35,219 bases of DNA, taken from the NCBI GenBank assembly GCA_003278445.1, contig QCFD01000010.1, positions 1 to 35,219 on the forward strand, written 5' to 3'. Numbering within the stretch: the first letter of the stretch is position 1; each line of letters begins with the position of its first letter. This DNA comes from Prochlorococcus sp. AG-363-B05. Its GTDB lineage: Bacteria > Cyanobacteriota > Cyanobacteriia > PCC-6307 > Cyanobiaceae. Positions 15,266-26,751 of the stretch are shown piece after piece. Made by a program: the position numbers and the translations under genes. The notes under the pieces were generated by a model that did not search any database, was not told the origin of the DNA, and saw only the letters and a list, made by a program, of their open reading frames with translations.

Positions 15266-17170
15266 CTATTCAACAGTTACACTTTTAGCTAAATTACGAG
15301 GCTGATCAACATCAAGACCTTTATGAGCAGCTATGTGGTAACTAAACAACTGTAAAGGAATAACAGTTAACAAAGGACTAATCCATTCACTAACTTTTGG
15401 AATAGAAAATAATTCATCAAAGATTGCTGATTCTGATCCATTAGGCGCAACGCCAATCAAACGCGCATCTCTTGCTTTAGCCTCTTGTGAGTTACTTAAA
15501 ACTTTTTCATAAACTACTCCAGGCACAGCGATTGATATAACTGGAACATGTTGATCTAAAAGTGCTATTGGTCCGTGCTTTAGCTCTCCAGCTGGATAGC
15601 CTTGAGCATGGATATAGCTTATTTCCTTAAGTTTCAGAGCGCCTTCAAGAGCAATTGGATAATTGATTCCACGGCCTAAGAAAATTACATCTTTTGTTTC
15701 AACAAACATATGTGCTATTTCCTTAGATAAAGCATCATGCTTTTTTATAAGATCTACTAACTGTTTAGGCACTAATCTCAAATCATTAGAAAGTTCTAAA
15801 ATTTCTTTCGTAGATCTTTTTTGTTTATTTGAAGCAAATAAAAGTGTCAATCCATAAAAGGCAAGCATTTGTCCAAGAAAAGTTTTTGTTGCCGCAACGC
15901 CTATTTCAATGCCTGATCCTATGTCTATAACATTATCCATTTCGCGAGCTAAAGAACTATCAAGTCTATTTGTAATTCCCAATTGATGAAAAGAAAAATT
16001 AGAATCTTCAATCAAATCTCTTCTCTCCTTTTCCATCCTTAACGCGGCTAAAGTATCAGCCGTTTCTCCAGATTGACTAACTCCTATTGTCAAAGTATTA
16101 GACGAAACAGGAGGGGGAGAATAACGAAATTCACTAGCGAAATAAACATTAGTACGAACTCCTGCAAACTGTTCCAATAAATAAGCACCAACCATTGCAG
16201 CATGTCGGCTGGTACCACAGGCAATAATTTGTATTTGATCTATTTTCTCTACGAGAGATTTCGTAATCGGAAAAGCAACTGAATTCTCCGACGGAGAATC
16301 CGAAGGCAAATATCTATCTATCCATAACTGTGCTGTTTCTGGCTGCTCATAAATTTCTTTAAGCATGAAATGCCGGAAACTTTTTTTATCCGCAAAAAGT
16401 TCAGTCCCCTTAAATAGCGATGGTGCTCTCCGCTGTCTATTTCCATTTTCATCATAAAGTTCAATACCTAATGGAGTTAATAGAGCTACTTCATTATCTT
16501 CCAAAGGCAAAACTGTACGCGTAAATCCAACTAATGCAGGAGTATCACTTGCACAAAAAAATTCACCTTCACCAAAACCAAGAACTAATGGAGCCTGACT
16601 TCTTGCAACCACTAAAGCATCAGGTGCTTTAGACCAAATAACAGCTATGGAATATGTACCATCTAACAAAGTCAAAACCTTTTGAACAGCACTTAATAAT
16701 GTTTTGCCATTAGCTAAAAGCCCTTTTCCTAACATATTTTCTATTTCTAGCCCAATTAATTGTGGAATTATCTCGGTATCAGTTTCAGAGATCAATTTGA
16801 TTCCTTTCAGTTGAAGGCTTTTAGATAAATCTCTGTAATTTTCGATAATACCGTTTTGAACTACAGCAATTTGTCCTGAAAAATCAAGATGAGGATGAGC
16901 ATTTGTCTCATTAGGTTTTCCATGTGTAGCCCATCTGGTATGGCCAATTCCTAAATGACCCTGTATAGGTTTTTTTTGAAGTAAATTTGAGAGATTTATA
17001 AGCTTTCCTTTCGATTTCCTCGTAAAAAGTTCTCCAAATTGGTTATTCCTTGAATATTGAATTGTTGCCAATCCAGCGGAATCATAACCTCTGTATTCAA
17101 GTCTTCTTAATCCATCAAGAATCAATGAAGATGATTCTCTTGAACCAATAACACCAAATATGCCGCACAT
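15266..17170 (-). CDS. glmS: Glutamine-fructose-6-phosphate aminotransferase
   Basis: GlmS makes glucosamine-6-phosphate from fructose-6-phosphate and glutamine, the first step to UDP-GlcNAc for peptidoglycan and lipopolysaccharide. The protein begins MCGIFGVIGS, with Cys2 the glutaminase nucleophile once Met is removed, and has GHTRWATHGKPNETNAHPH near residue 75. Two SIS sugar-isomerase domains follow, with IIACGTSRHAAMVGAYLLE and VSQSGETADTLAALR near 315-385, and FLGRGINYPIALEGALKLKE near 505. The C-terminus DVDQPRNLAKSVTVE is the conserved closing lid. The length is 634 residues, slightly above E. coli GlmS. No glmS ribozyme-like element is visible upstream. It is convergent with manC across 73 bp of AT-rich DNA. 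Confidence 0.97.
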   Translation of the reverse strand: MCGIFGVIGSRESSSLILDGLRRLEYRGYDSAGLATIQYSRNNQFGELFTRKSKGKLINLSNLLQKKPIQGHLGIGHTRWATHGKPNETNAHPHLDFSGQIAVVQNGIIENYRDLSKSLQLKGIKLISETDTEIIPQLIGLEIENMLGKGLLANGKTLLSAVQKVLTLLDGTYSIAVIWSKAPDALVVARSQAPLVLGFGEGEFFCASDTPALVGFTRTVLPLEDNEVALLTPLGIELYDENGNRQRRAPSLFKGTELFADKKSFRHFMLKEIYEQPETAQLWIDRYLPSDSPSENSVAFPITKSLVEKIDQIQIIACGTSRHAAMVGAYLLEQFAGVRTNVYFASEFRYSPPPVSSNTLTIGVSQSGETADTLAALRMEKERRDLIEDSNFSFHQLGITNRLDSSLAREMDNVIDIGSGIEIGVAATKTFLGQMLAFYGLTLLFASNKQKRSTKEILELSNDLRLVPKQLVDLIKKHDALSKEIAHMFVETKDVIFLGRGINYPIALEGALKLKEISYIHAQGYPAGELKHGPIALLDQHVPVISIAVPGVVYEKVLSNSQEAKARDARLIGVAPNGSESAIFDELFSIPKVSEWISPLLTVIPLQLFSYHIAAHKGLDVDQPRNLAKSVTVE

Positions 17171-17250
17171 AATTTTAAATAGTTATCCAAGTAACCAGTA
17201 ATATTTATATTCTAAAAATAACCCTAAGTTAAGAAAAATAATAATTTTCT

Positions 17251-17544
<294 letters not shown>

Positions 17545-17632
17545 CTACATAAAAAGAAATAGTTGCAATGCCGTCACTTTTGTTAACTCGACACTCTAAC
17601 CCGTAGGATTAGAAGTCAGGTCTAAGAAGGTT

Positions 17633-17875
17633 ATGTCCCAGGAAGCAATCCTTGAAAAAGTTCGTTCTATCGTCGCAGAACAACTTAGCGTTGAAGCCGG
17701 TGAAGTGAAACCGGATTCAAATTTCCAAAACGATCTCGGTGCAGACTCTCTCGACACTGTTGAACTCGTGATGGCTCTTGAGGAGGCATTTGACATAGAG
17801 ATCCCTGACGAGGCTGCAGAAGGCATTGCTACTGTCGGGGATGCAGTCAAGTACATCGAAGACAAACAGTCCTGA
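17633..17875 (+). CDS. acpP: Acyl carrier protein
   Basis: ACP holds growing fatty acyl chains on a 4'-phosphopantetheine arm for the type II fatty acid synthase. The 80-residue acidic protein has the attachment motif [16 protein letters not shown], with the modified serine at residue 39. It begins at the ATG at 17633 with an AAGAAGG Shine-Dalgarno a few bases upstream. The stop is followed after seven bases by fabF, the standard bacterial acpP-fabF pair. Codon use looks more GC-rich and regular than in its neighbours, which fits high expression. Confidence 0.98.
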   Translation: MSQEAILEKVRSIVAEQLSVEAGEVKPDSNFQNDLGADSLDTVELVMALEEAFDIEIPDEAAEGIATVGDAVKYIEDKQS

Positions 17876-17882
17876 GGTTTAC

Positions 17883-19130
17883 ATGATGGAGAAACTCCAT
17901 CGAGTTGTTATTACAGGTCTTGGTGCCATAACTCCAATTGGCAACAACCTAGAAAGCTACCTCCAAGGACTTCAATCTGGTCGAAATGGGGTAGATCAAA
18001 TAACACTCTTTGATGCCTCATCACATGCATGCAGATTTGCAGCAGAGGTAAAAAGTTTTGACCCAACTGGCAAATTAGAGCCAAAAGAATCCAAAAGATG
18101 GGATCGTTTCTCAAAATTTGGAGTCATTGCAGCAAAAGAGGCACTGCATCACTCAGGTCTAATAATTGACGATTCCAATTCTGGAAGAATTGGAGTGATT
18201 ATTGGTTCTGGAGTTGGCGGATTGCTAACGATGGAAACTCAAGCTCATGTTTTAGAAAACAAAGGAGCTAGTCGAGTAAGTCCCTTTACTGTTCCCATGA
18301 TGATTCCCAACATGGCTACAGGACTAGCTGCAATTGCACTTGGCGCAAAAGGGCCAAGTTCAGCAGTTTCAACTGCTTGTGCAGCTGGATCAAATGCTAT
18401 TGGTGATGCATTCAGACTGCTCCAATTAGGCAAGGCAGATGCAATGGTATGTGGAGGAGCAGAAGCTAGTATTACTCCTTTAGGAGTAGCAGGTTTTGCA
18501 AGTGCCAAGGCACTATCGTTCAGAAATGACGACCCTTCTACCGCCAGTAGGCCTTTTGATTCTGAAAGAGATGGATTCGTAATTGGAGAAGGGGCAGGGG
18601 TATTGATTTTAGAAACTCTTGACCATGCTTTAAAAAGAGACGCAACAATCCATGCAGAAATAATTGGTTACGGAACCACTTGTGATGCTCATCACATTAC
18701 CTCTCCTACACCAGGAGGAATAGGAGGTGCAGAAGCTATGAGGCTTGCATTAAATGATGCAAAGATTAATCCAGAACAAGTGGATTACATTAATGCTCAT
18801 GGAACCAGCACTCCAGCCAATGACAGTAATGAAACATCTGCAATAAAAACTGCTTTAGGAAATCATGCGTATCAAGTACCCACAAGCTCAACAAAATCAA
18901 TGACCGGACATCTATTGGGAGGTTCTGGTGGAATTGAAGGCGTTGCTTGTGTTCTGGCAATAAAACATGAAATAATTCCGCCAACAATTAATTATTCCAA
19001 TCCAGACCCAAATTGTGATCTTGATTATGTACCCAACCAAGCAAGAGACAAGAAATTAGGTGTCGTACTATCTAATTCATTCGGGTTTGGCGGTCACAAT
19101 GTCTGTCTAGCTTTTCGACAAATGATTTAA
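17883..19130 (+). CDS. fabF: Beta-ketoacyl-ACP synthase II
   Basis: FabF extends acyl-ACP with malonyl-ACP and is the main elongating condensing enzyme. The catalytic triad is visible: Cys in STACAAGSNAIGDA near residue 169, His in INAHGTSTPANDSNE near 308, and His in TKSMTGHLLGGSGGIE near 346. The frame is open from a TTG at 17826 inside acpP, but the ATG at 17883 gives the family-typical start (MMEKLHRVVITGLG) and a 415-residue length. A GAGG overlapping the acpP stop serves as Shine-Dalgarno, so translation is probably coupled to acpP. Confidence 0.97.
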   Translation: MMEKLHRVVITGLGAITPIGNNLESYLQGLQSGRNGVDQITLFDASSHACRFAAEVKSFDPTGKLEPKESKRWDRFSKFGVIAAKEALHHSGLIIDDSNSGRIGVIIGSGVGGLLTMETQAHVLENKGASRVSPFTVPMMIPNMATGLAAIALGAKGPSSAVSTACAAGSNAIGDAFRLLQLGKADAMVCGGAEASITPLGVAGFASAKALSFRNDDPSTASRPFDSERDGFVIGEGAGVLILETLDHALKRDATIHAEIIGYGTTCDAHHITSPTPGGIGGAEAMRLALNDAKINPEQVDYINAHGTSTPANDSNETSAIKTALGNHAYQVPTSSTKSMTGHLLGGSGGIEGVACVLAIKHEIIPPTINYSNPDPNCDLDYVPNQARDKKLGVVLSNSFGFGGHNVCLAFRQMI

Positions 19131-19182
19131 TCAATTTCATTGTCACTTTCCACTTAAATTTCTTTTTCCCCACTAATTCAAA

Positions 19183-21195
19183 ATGGCTGCCTTGACTACC
19201 TCTCTAGACACTCTTTGTATCAATAGCATCAGGATGCTAGCGGTTGACGCAATAAATAAATCCAAAAGTGGTCACCCAGGGCTTCCTATGGGTTGCGCAC
19301 CTATGGGTTATGCACTGTGGGATAAACACTTACGTCATAATCCTAAAAACCCAAAATGGTTTAATCGTGACAGATTTGTTCTATCCGCAGGACATGGATG
19401 CATGCTTTTATATGCTCTTTTGCATTTAACTGGCTACGACTCCGTCACCATTGAAGATATAAAAGAATTTCGACAGTGGGGAGCTAAAACTCCTGGACAT
19501 CCAGAAACCTTTGAGACGCCAGGTGTTGAGGTAACTGCAGGACCTCTAGGAGCAGGAATTTCAAATGCAGTTGGATTAGCAATTGCGGAAGCTCATTTAT
19601 CAGCAAAATTCAATAAGCCTGATACAACCGTTGTAGACCATTACACCTATGTGATCATGGGAGATGGATGTAATCAAGAAGGTATCTCTTCAGAAGCCTG
19701 TTCTCTTGCCGGTCATTTGAAACTTGGAAAATTAATTGCACTTTATGATGACAATCACATCACTATTGATGGAAGAACTGATGTCTCATTTACTGAGGAT
19801 GTTTTAAAAAGATATGAGGCTTATGGATGGCATATTCAAGAAATACCAAATGGTAATACAGATGTAGAAGGCATATCTAAAGCCATTGAAAATGCAAAAG
19901 CTGTAAAAGACAAGCCATCAATAATCAAAGTAACAACAACCATTGGATACGGTTCACCAAATAAAAGTGACACTGCTGGAATTCATGGTGCACCTTTGGG
20001 TGAAGAAGAGGCTGAACTTACAAGAAAAGAGCTTGGCTGGTCACATAAAGCTTTTGAAATTCCACAAGATGCTTATGATCAATATCGTCAAGCAATTCAA
20101 AAAGGTGCACAACTCGAGGAGCAATGGAATCAAACCCTAAATAGTTACAGAGCAAAATACCCTAATGAAGCATCTGAGTTTGAGCGAATGTTGAGAGGCG
20201 AGCTCCCTGAAGGGTGGGATAAGGATTTGCCAACTTATTCAGCAAATGACAAAGGTGTAGCCACTAGAAAACATTCTCAAATATGTTTAGGTGCTCTTGG
20301 TCCCAACATTCCTGAACTCATAGGAGGTTCTGCGGACTTAACACATTCAAATTACACAGACATAAAAGGTGAATCTGGATCTTTTCAATATGACAGTCCT
20401 GAAAAACGTTATTTGCATTTTGGCGTAAGAGAGCACGCAATGGCAGCTATATTGAATGGTATTGCTTACCACGATAGTGGTCTGATTCCTTACGGTGGAA
20501 CCTTCTTAGTTTTCGCAGACTATATGAGAGGTTCTATGCGTCTTTCCGCGTTGAGTGAACTTGGGGTTATTTATGTTTTAACCCACGATTCCATTGGTGT
20601 TGGTGAAGATGGGCCAACACATCAACCAATAGAAACGATTCCATCATTGAGAGCAATGCCAAATATGATGGTTTTCCGTCCAGGAGATGGTAACGAAACA
20701 AGTGGTGCTTACAAGGTTGCAATTAAAAACCGCAAGAGACCAAGTGCTTTATGCCTAAGTAGGCAAGGCATGCCCAACCAACAAAATTCATCAGCAGATC
20801 AAGTTGCTTTAGGTGGATACATACTTGAAGATTGCGAAAGCAACCCTGAGCTAATTCTTATCGGAACTGGTACCGAACTTGATTTATGTGTACTAGCAGC
20901 GAAAAAGCTAACTTCAGAAGGTAAAAAAGTTCGCGTGGTTTCTATGCCTTGCGTGGAACTATTCGAAGAACAAAGCGAAAGTTATAAAGAAAAAGTTTTG
21001 CCTTCCACAATCAGAAAACGTTTAGTAGTTGAAGCTGCAGAAAGCTTTGGATGGCATAAATATATTGGTCTTGATGGAGACAGCGTTACTATGAATAGTT
21101 TTGGAGCATCTGCTCCTGGTGGTTTATGTATGGAAAAATTTGGATTTACAGTTGAAAATGTACTAGAAAAATCTAGAAAACTTCTCAACAAATAA
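19183..21195 (+). CDS. tkt: Transketolase
   Basis: Transketolase moves two-carbon ketol units in the Calvin cycle and the pentose phosphate pathway, using thiamine diphosphate and a divalent cation. The 670-residue protein has the usual three domains. Visible are [19 protein letters not shown] near residue 29, the ThDP-binding motif starting [13 protein letters not shown] near 157 and ending with [19 protein letters not shown] near 267, and the active-site region [18 protein letters not shown] near 411 with the catalytic glutamate. It begins at the ATG at 19183, 52 bp after fabF on the same strand. It is convergent with thiC, which is apt since thiC makes the precursor of its cofactor. Confidence 0.97.
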   Translation: MAALTTSLDTLCINSIRMLAVDAINKSKSGHPGLPMGCAPMGYALWDKHLRHNPKNPKWFNRDRFVLSAGHGCMLLYALLHLTGYDSVTIEDIKEFRQWGAKTPGHPETFETPGVEVTAGPLGAGISNAVGLAIAEAHLSAKFNKPDTTVVDHYTYVIMGDGCNQEGISSEACSLAGHLKLGKLIALYDDNHITIDGRTDVSFTEDVLKRYEAYGWHIQEIPNGNTDVEGISKAIENAKAVKDKPSIIKVTTTIGYGSPNKSDTAGIHGAPLGEEEAELTRKELGWSHKAFEIPQDAYDQYRQAIQKGAQLEEQWNQTLNSYRAKYPNEASEFERMLRGELPEGWDKDLPTYSANDKGVATRKHSQICLGALGPNIPELIGGSADLTHSNYTDIKGESGSFQYDSPEKRYLHFGVREHAMAAILNGIAYHDSGLIPYGGTFLVFADYMRGSMRLSALSELGVIYVLTHDSIGVGEDGPTHQPIETIPSLRAMPNMMVFRPGDGNETSGAYKVAIKNRKRPSALCLSRQGMPNQQNSSADQVALGGYILEDCESNPELILIGTGTELDLCVLAAKKLTSEGKKVRVVSMPCVELFEEQSESYKEKVLPSTIRKRLVVEAAESFGWHKYIGLDGDSVTMNSFGASAPGGLCMEKFGFTVENVLEKSRKLLNK

Positions 21196-21229
21196 AACAA
21201 ATAAAACTCTTTTATAGTTAATAAAAGCT

Positions 21230-22663
<1,434 letters not shown>

Positions 22664-22716
22664 CTAAAAAGCTATTGAATAAACAAAAGGAGTTATATAA
22701 TAAAGATCACAAAATT

Positions 22717-22803
22717 TCACTTTCCTTACACTGGTTCAAACCAGATCAAGTTCAGAGGGTGTGATCTCAGCCATATTGAGAAGCAATATGGCACCCCTAG
22801 TGA
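22717..22803 (-). promoter_or_regulatory. TPP riboswitch (THI element) controlling thiC
   Basis: Read on the minus strand, the leader contains the conserved parts in order: P1 strand TCACT, GGGGTGCC, a short P3 hairpin ATATTG/CAATAT, GGCTGAGA, CACCCTCTGAACTTGATC, then CTGGTTTGAACCAG, and GTAAGGAAAGTGA closing P1. All ligand-binding consensus bases I can check are present. The 56 bases between the aptamer and the thiC ATG show no strong terminator hairpin with a U-tract, so translational control or P1-linked occlusion is more likely than attenuation. That last point is inference. Confidence 0.95.
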
Positions 22804-22869
22804 TATTTACAAATTAGCTCGAAATCAACAACTAAATCCTAAAGTTTTTATAGATAAAAATGTTGCCAA

Positions 22870-23091
22870 TTAAAAATTTTGATCATTCATATCTTTTTTA
22901 ATCTCTAAAAGCAACATTCGTCGTCTTCTAAATCTTCTAACTGTTCCAGTCACAACCAATCCACTACTAACTAAAAAAGCGGGTATTACTTGAATTTTAT
23001 CTTTTCCCTCTCTATGAAAAAAGCCAGTAATTGCTAGTAAAATTAGCAACGGTGCTGAGATTGAAATTAATGGGTTACCTAATCTTTTCAT
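22870..23091 (-). CDS. Small membrane protein (possibly DUF3188)
   Basis: This 73-residue protein has two hydrophobic segments: residues about 8-24 (ISISAPLLILLAITGF) and 36-50 (IPAFLVSSGLVVTGT). The second is followed by a strongly basic stretch RRFRRRRM, which places that end on the cytosolic side. It resembles small two-helix cyanobacterial proteins grouped as DUF3188, but I make that link from memory only. Function is unknown. The start ATG at 23091 lies 11 bases after the stop of the M20 peptidase gene, so it is probably the last gene of the ruvB-TPR-M20 series. Confidence 0.65.
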   Translation of the reverse strand: MKRLGNPLISISAPLLILLAITGFFHREGKDKIQVIPAFLVSSGLVVTGTVRRFRRRRMLLLEIKKDMNDQNF

Positions 23092-23102
23092 GTAATAAAA
23101 AA

Positions 23103-24287
23103 CTAAATTTTTTGAAAATCTTGAGAAGACATGATTATTGTTTGAGACAAAATTTTTATTCCTAATTCAAGGCTTCTTTCATCCAAAGAAAAATTTCCAC
23201 TATGCAAAGGTGCACAACCATTCTCTCCAGCCACGCCTAAACGAAACATCGTCCCTGGAACATCTTGCAAAAAGAAAGCAAAATCTTCAGCTCCAAGTGA
23301 AGGGTTTTCTAAATAAACAATATTTTCTTCATTGATAAAATTCTTCGCACAAGTAGATAACAAATTAGTTAAATCAGGATCGTTATAAACTGGAGGTGCA
23401 ATTGACTTAAAATTTATACGAGCATGAGCTCCGTAATTAGAGGATATATTTTGTACTATTTCCTCAATCCATTTAGGCAATGTTTCATATAGGTTGCTAT
23501 CAAGACACCTAACCGTACCCAAAAGCTTAACCCTTTCAGCAATAACATTAAAAGCATTTCCCCCTGTGATTTTTCCAAAACTTATCACAACTGGTTTAAG
23601 CGCATCTAGCCGTCTACTAATTGCCTCTTGAAGTCCACTGATAACTTTTGCCGCTATCCAAATGGAGTCAACGCCTTCATGTGGCCTGGCTCCATGTCCT
23701 CCATTACCAATAATATCTATTTCTAATTCAGCAGCTGCAGCTGTAAAAGTTCCACTTCTTATTCCAATTTGACCAACCGACAAATCTGGGTAAACATGTA
23801 CACCAAATAGAGCATTAACTCCATCAAGAACCTTTTCAGCTCTCATCCAATTTGCACCTTGAGCAATCTCTTCAGCAGGTTGAAAAATAATTCGAATTTT
23901 AGAAGTTATAAATTTATTTTTTGCTAATACTTTTGCCACTCCCAAGCCGATACAAGTATGCAGATCATGGCCACATGCATGCATCAAGCCTTGGATTGAA
24001 GAAGCATAGTCCAAACCTGTTCTCTCCTCTATTGGTAAAGCATCCATATCCACTCTTAAGCAAACAATAGGTCCACTCTGATTGCCCATTTCAGCAACCA
24101 CTCCCGTTCTTCCAACTCCTTCTTTTACTTCCCAGCCTGATTTCCTAAGCTCACCAGCCACAAGAGCTGCAGTTTGATGTTCCTGACCACTTAGCTCTGG
24201 ATGAGCATGAAGATGCCGCCGCAATTGAATCAAATCTTGCAATATCTCCCTCGTCGAAACATCGATCTTTTTAGCTAAATTTTTCAT
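23103..24287 (-). CDS. M20 family metallo-amidohydrolase
   Basis: This protein belongs to the M20D group (hippurate hydrolase, IAA-amino acid hydrolase, N-acetyl-diaminopimelate deacetylase-like), which cleave N-acyl or peptide amide bonds with two metal ions. The 394-residue sequence shows RVDMDALPIEERTGLDYAS near residue 78, HACGHDLHTCIGLGVA near 103 with metal ligands, the catalytic glutamates in FQPAEEIAQGANWM near 137, and GHGARPHEGVDSIW near 198 in the lid domain. No signal peptide is present. Its ATG overlaps the stop of the TPR gene by four bases (ATGA), a sign of coupled translation. The natural substrate cannot be told from sequence. Confidence 0.9.
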   Translation of the reverse strand: MKNLAKKIDVSTREILQDLIQLRRHLHAHPELSGQEHQTAALVAGELRKSGWEVKEGVGRTGVVAEMGNQSGPIVCLRVDMDALPIEERTGLDYASSIQGLMHACGHDLHTCIGLGVAKVLAKNKFITSKIRIIFQPAEEIAQGANWMRAEKVLDGVNALFGVHVYPDLSVGQIGIRSGTFTAAAAELEIDIIGNGGHGARPHEGVDSIWIAAKVISGLQEAISRRLDALKPVVISFGKITGGNAFNVIAERVKLLGTVRCLDSNLYETLPKWIEEIVQNISSNYGAHARINFKSIAPPVYNDPDLTNLLSTCAKNFINEENIVYLENPSLGAEDFAFFLQDVPGTMFRLGVAGENGCAPLHSGNFSLDERSLELGIKILSQTIIMSSQDFQKI

Positions 24288-25072
24288 CTATCCTCAAAAG
24301 CAAGAAATGCGATCAAATCATTTGTAGGATTTGGAGGCCAACGACGAATGTTCAACAACCAATTTTTTTCACGGTATCTTATATCTAGTCCAGATGCTGC
24401 CGCCCAATTACTTTCGGCTTCACCTGTAAAACCTTTACACCATAACAGCGCACTTAAGGCTGCTCTAGCATCTGCGAATAAAGGATATTTACGAATTAAA
24501 ATTCTCAATTTTTCTTCTGCGAGCTCCAAATCACCCAATTGATAAATCGCAAGAGCCTCACTCGATCTAGCCATCGCAACAGGATTATCTGAAGAAGCTG
24601 CTTCAGAAAACAATCTCTTCGCTTCAATCCAATTATCTATAGATCCCATCACATTTCCTAAGTTATATAAAGCTGAAACATCTTTAGGGTTCTTCTTTAA
24701 AACTAATTGATAGTCATTACTTGCTTCCTCCCAAAGATTCAAGGCTTCTTCTGCAATTCCTCTATTTAGGTAAGGATCCAAATCTCCAGGTGAAATTTCG
24801 ATGGCCCTAGTTTGATCTTCAATAGCTCCTTCTGGGTCTCCAAGAGCAAGACGAATATTTCCTCTGTTACTCAATGCAGCAGGATCATCTGGATTCTCAT
24901 TCAAATAAAAACTCCAATCTTTTTCAGCTTGAATGAAATCACCATCCTTACTTTCTTGAAGAGCTTTATCAAAAAAAAATTTAGGAAGCACCCTAGCTTG
25001 AGAAGACAATGGTAAGAAAACAAAAAAAATAAAAAATAAACTTAAAACTTTTAAAAAGTTTCTATTAATCAT
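24284..25072 (-). CDS. Secreted or membrane-anchored TPR protein
   Basis: The 262-residue protein begins with a basic Met-Ile-Asn-Arg stretch and a hydrophobic core LSLFFIFFVFLPLSSQARV, an evident signal peptide with likely cleavage after the alanine of SSQA near residue 26. Several tetratricopeptide repeats follow: about residues 36-69 (DKALQESKDGDFIQAEKDW), 70-103 (ALSNRGNIRLALGDPEGAI), 104-137 (LDPYLNRGIAEEALNLWEE) and 138-165 (ALYNLGNVMGSIDNWIEA), plus degenerate ones after. It is therefore a periplasmic or lumenal scaffold that binds other proteins. No enzyme domain is seen. It lies four bases downstream of ruvB and overlaps the M20 gene. Confidence 0.85.
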   Translation of the reverse strand: MINRNFLKVLSLFFIFFVFLPLSSQARVLPKFFFDKALQESKDGDFIQAEKDWSFYLNENPDDPAALSNRGNIRLALGDPEGAIEDQTRAIEISPGDLDPYLNRGIAEEALNLWEEASNDYQLVLKKNPKDVSALYNLGNVMGSIDNWIEAKRLFSEAASSDNPVAMARSSEALAIYQLGDLELAEEKLRILIRKYPLFADARAALSALLWCKGFTGEAESNWAAASGLDIRYREKNWLLNIRRWPPNPTNDLIAFLAFEDR

Positions 25073-25076
25073 TTTT

Positions 25077-26138
25077 CTATTTATTTGAGGAAGTTAGCAG
25101 ATAATGTTTTTCAGCTGCTGGAGTAACAACCCTTCCCCTAGCTGTTCTTTGCAAAAAACCAATTTGCATTAAATAAGGCTCAACTACAGTTTCAAGAGTG
25201 GTTGAATCTTCTCCAAGCGCAGCAGCCAAAGTTTCCAGACCTACTGGACCTCCTGCATATTGATCAATTAACAAGCCTAAATAATTTCTATCTGTTGCAT
25301 CTAATCCTCTTTGATCTACACGATACAAATCAAGTGCATCATTAACTACTTGAACATCAATCATACTTGAGGATGAGTGAACTTCTGCATAATCTCTCAC
25401 TCTTCGTATAAGCCTATTTGCAATTCTTGGAGTACCTCTACTCCTTGTGGCTAATTGATGAGATGCTTCCTCAGAAATTGATAACTTAATAAGATGTGCA
25501 GATCTTTGAATTATTTTTTTCAAATCCAAATAATTATAAAAATCTATTCGCTGAGTTATACCAAAGCGATCTCGCATTGGCGAACTCAAAGCTGCTGGTT
25601 TTGTAGTGGCGCCTACCAAGGTAAAAGGAGGAATTTCAATTGAGCGTATTCTCGAGGATGGACCTTTACCTACAGTCAAATCAAGCCTTCTATCTTCCAT
25701 GGCTGGATACAAAAGTTCCTGCGATATGCGATTTAGTCTGTGAATTTCATCAACAAAAATCAATTCCCGTGGCTGCATATTGATCAATAATCCAACAATG
25801 TCCCTTGGACGTTCAAGTGCAGGAGCACTTGTAACTCTGGCTTTAACTCCTAATTCCTCAGCAATAACTAAAGCCATGGTAGTTTTACCTAATCCAGGAG
25901 GACCGTAAAGCATTAAATGATCTAGAGCTTCTCCTCTTGTCAATGATGCTTTAACTGAAATTTCAAGAACTTTCTTCAACTCGGATTGACCTAAAAATTC
26001 TTTAAAAGATTTGGGCCTTAGCGAATCTTGTTTGGATAATTTAATCTCCTCATTTAAAAGACCAGAACCGACAAATCTTTCCTCTCCTTTATCATTAGGA
26101 AGAGACGAATGATTAGTAATTGAAGACAAAATTGCCAT
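25077..26138 (-). CDS. ruvB: Holliday junction branch-migration helicase RuvB
   Basis: RuvB is the AAA+ motor that with RuvA drives branch migration of Holliday junctions. The open frame extends to 26294, but that segment encodes an implausible hydrophobic, Phe-rich N-terminus and overlaps smpB. The ATG at 26138 gives [12 protein letters not shown] and 353 residues, close to the family size. [15 protein letters not shown] opens the domain. Walker A is [12 protein letters not shown], Walker B is [11 protein letters not shown], sensor/Arg-finger motifs are [19 protein letters not shown], and the C-terminal winged helix includes [22 protein letters not shown]. It is divergent from smpB across 47 bp. 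Confidence 0.96.
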   Translation of the reverse strand: MAILSSITNHSSLPNDKGEERFVGSGLLNEEIKLSKQDSLRPKSFKEFLGQSELKKVLEISVKASLTRGEALDHLMLYGPPGLGKTTMALVIAEELGVKARVTSAPALERPRDIVGLLINMQPRELIFVDEIHRLNRISQELLYPAMEDRRLDLTVGKGPSSRIRSIEIPPFTLVGATTKPAALSSPMRDRFGITQRIDFYNYLDLKKIIQRSAHLIKLSISEEASHQLATRSRGTPRIANRLIRRVRDYAEVHSSSSMIDVQVVNDALDLYRVDQRGLDATDRNYLGLLIDQYAGGPVGLETLAAALGEDSTTLETVVEPYLMQIGFLQRTARGRVVTPAAEKHYLLTSSNK

Positions 26139-26169
26139 GAACGAAGGGTAGTGGCATCTCAACAAAAAT

Positions 26170-26174
26170 GGAGG
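26170..26174 (+). promoter_or_regulatory. Shine-Dalgarno deciding the smpB start
   Basis: GGAGG lies 11 bases before the ATG at 26186 and overlaps an earlier in-frame ATG at 26168. It can serve only the later ATG, which also gives the usual SmpB N-terminus, so 26186 is chosen. Confidence 0.65.
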
Positions 26175-26185
26175 TAAATAGAAGA

Positions 26186-26683
26186 ATGAGCAAAAAAGGA
26201 AAGAAAAAATCCAAAAAAAATACCTCAGTTGATGGAAATCGCCGTTTAGCTGAAAATCGACAAGCAAGATATGAATATGAAATCCTTGAAACACTTGAAA
26301 CTGGTTTAGAGCTGCTTGGAACCGAAGTTAAATCGATTAGAGCTGGGAAAGTAAATTTAAAGGATGGATTTTGTTTAATTAAAAAAGATCAAATTCAACT
26401 TCATAATGTGCATATATCACCTCATAATCATGCTGGTAAATTTTTCAATCATGAACCTCTAAGAATTAAAAGACTTCTTGCACACCGTAAAGAAATCGAA
26501 AAATTAAAAGTAAACTTAGATAGAAAAGGATTAGCATTAATACCATTAAGTCTTTATCTCAAAGGCTCTTGGATTAAATTAAAAATCGGAGTTGGAAAGG
26601 GAAGAAAGCTTCATGACAAAAGAGATCGAGAGAAGGTTAATGACTCAAAAAGAGATGTAGCTAACGCACTTAAACGTTTTTAA
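26186..26683 (+). CDS. smpB: SsrA-binding protein SmpB
   Basis: SmpB binds tmRNA and brings it to stalled ribosomes for trans-translation. From the ATG at 26186 the protein is 165 residues, beginning with a lysine-rich [12 protein letters not shown]. The conserved core includes [27 protein letters not shown] near residue 25, the tmRNA-binding loop with [25 protein letters not shown] near 92, and the basic tail [16 protein letters not shown] near 135. That tail enters the mRNA channel of the ribosome. The gene is divergent from ruvB and convergent with the 83-residue unknown gene. The tmRNA gene itself is not in this window. Confidence 0.97.
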   Translation: MSKKGKKKSKKNTSVDGNRRLAENRQARYEYEILETLETGLELLGTEVKSIRAGKVNLKDGFCLIKKDQIQLHNVHISPHNHAGKFFNHEPLRIKRLLAHRKEIEKLKVNLDRKGLALIPLSLYLKGSWIKLKIGVGKGRKLHDKRDREKVNDSKRDVANALKRF

Positions 26684-26751
26684 GAGAGAAAATAATGCAC
26701 ACTTTTCCCCATAGTTTTTTTATTCAAAACTAATAATTTAAAAATTAATGA

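Noticed and set aside
17171-17250. glmS ribozyme or other riboswitch upstream of glmS
   Set aside because: No conserved ribozyme core is visible in the short AT-rich leader, and this element is mainly found in Gram-positive bacteria.
17826-17882. N-terminal extension of fabF starting inside acpP
   Set aside because: It begins with TTG, overlaps acpP in another frame, and adds residues absent from FabF proteins; ATG 17883 has a Shine-Dalgarno.
21209-21227. CTTTTAT/ATAAAAG stem after transketolase as a terminator
   Set aside because: The 7-bp stem has a single G-C pair and no following T-run; too weak to call apart from the AT-rich background.
26139-26294. N-terminal extension of ruvB by 52 codons
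   Set aside because: The encoded stretch is Phe-rich and unlike RuvB, overlaps smpB on the other strand, and the ATG at 26138 gives the normal protein.
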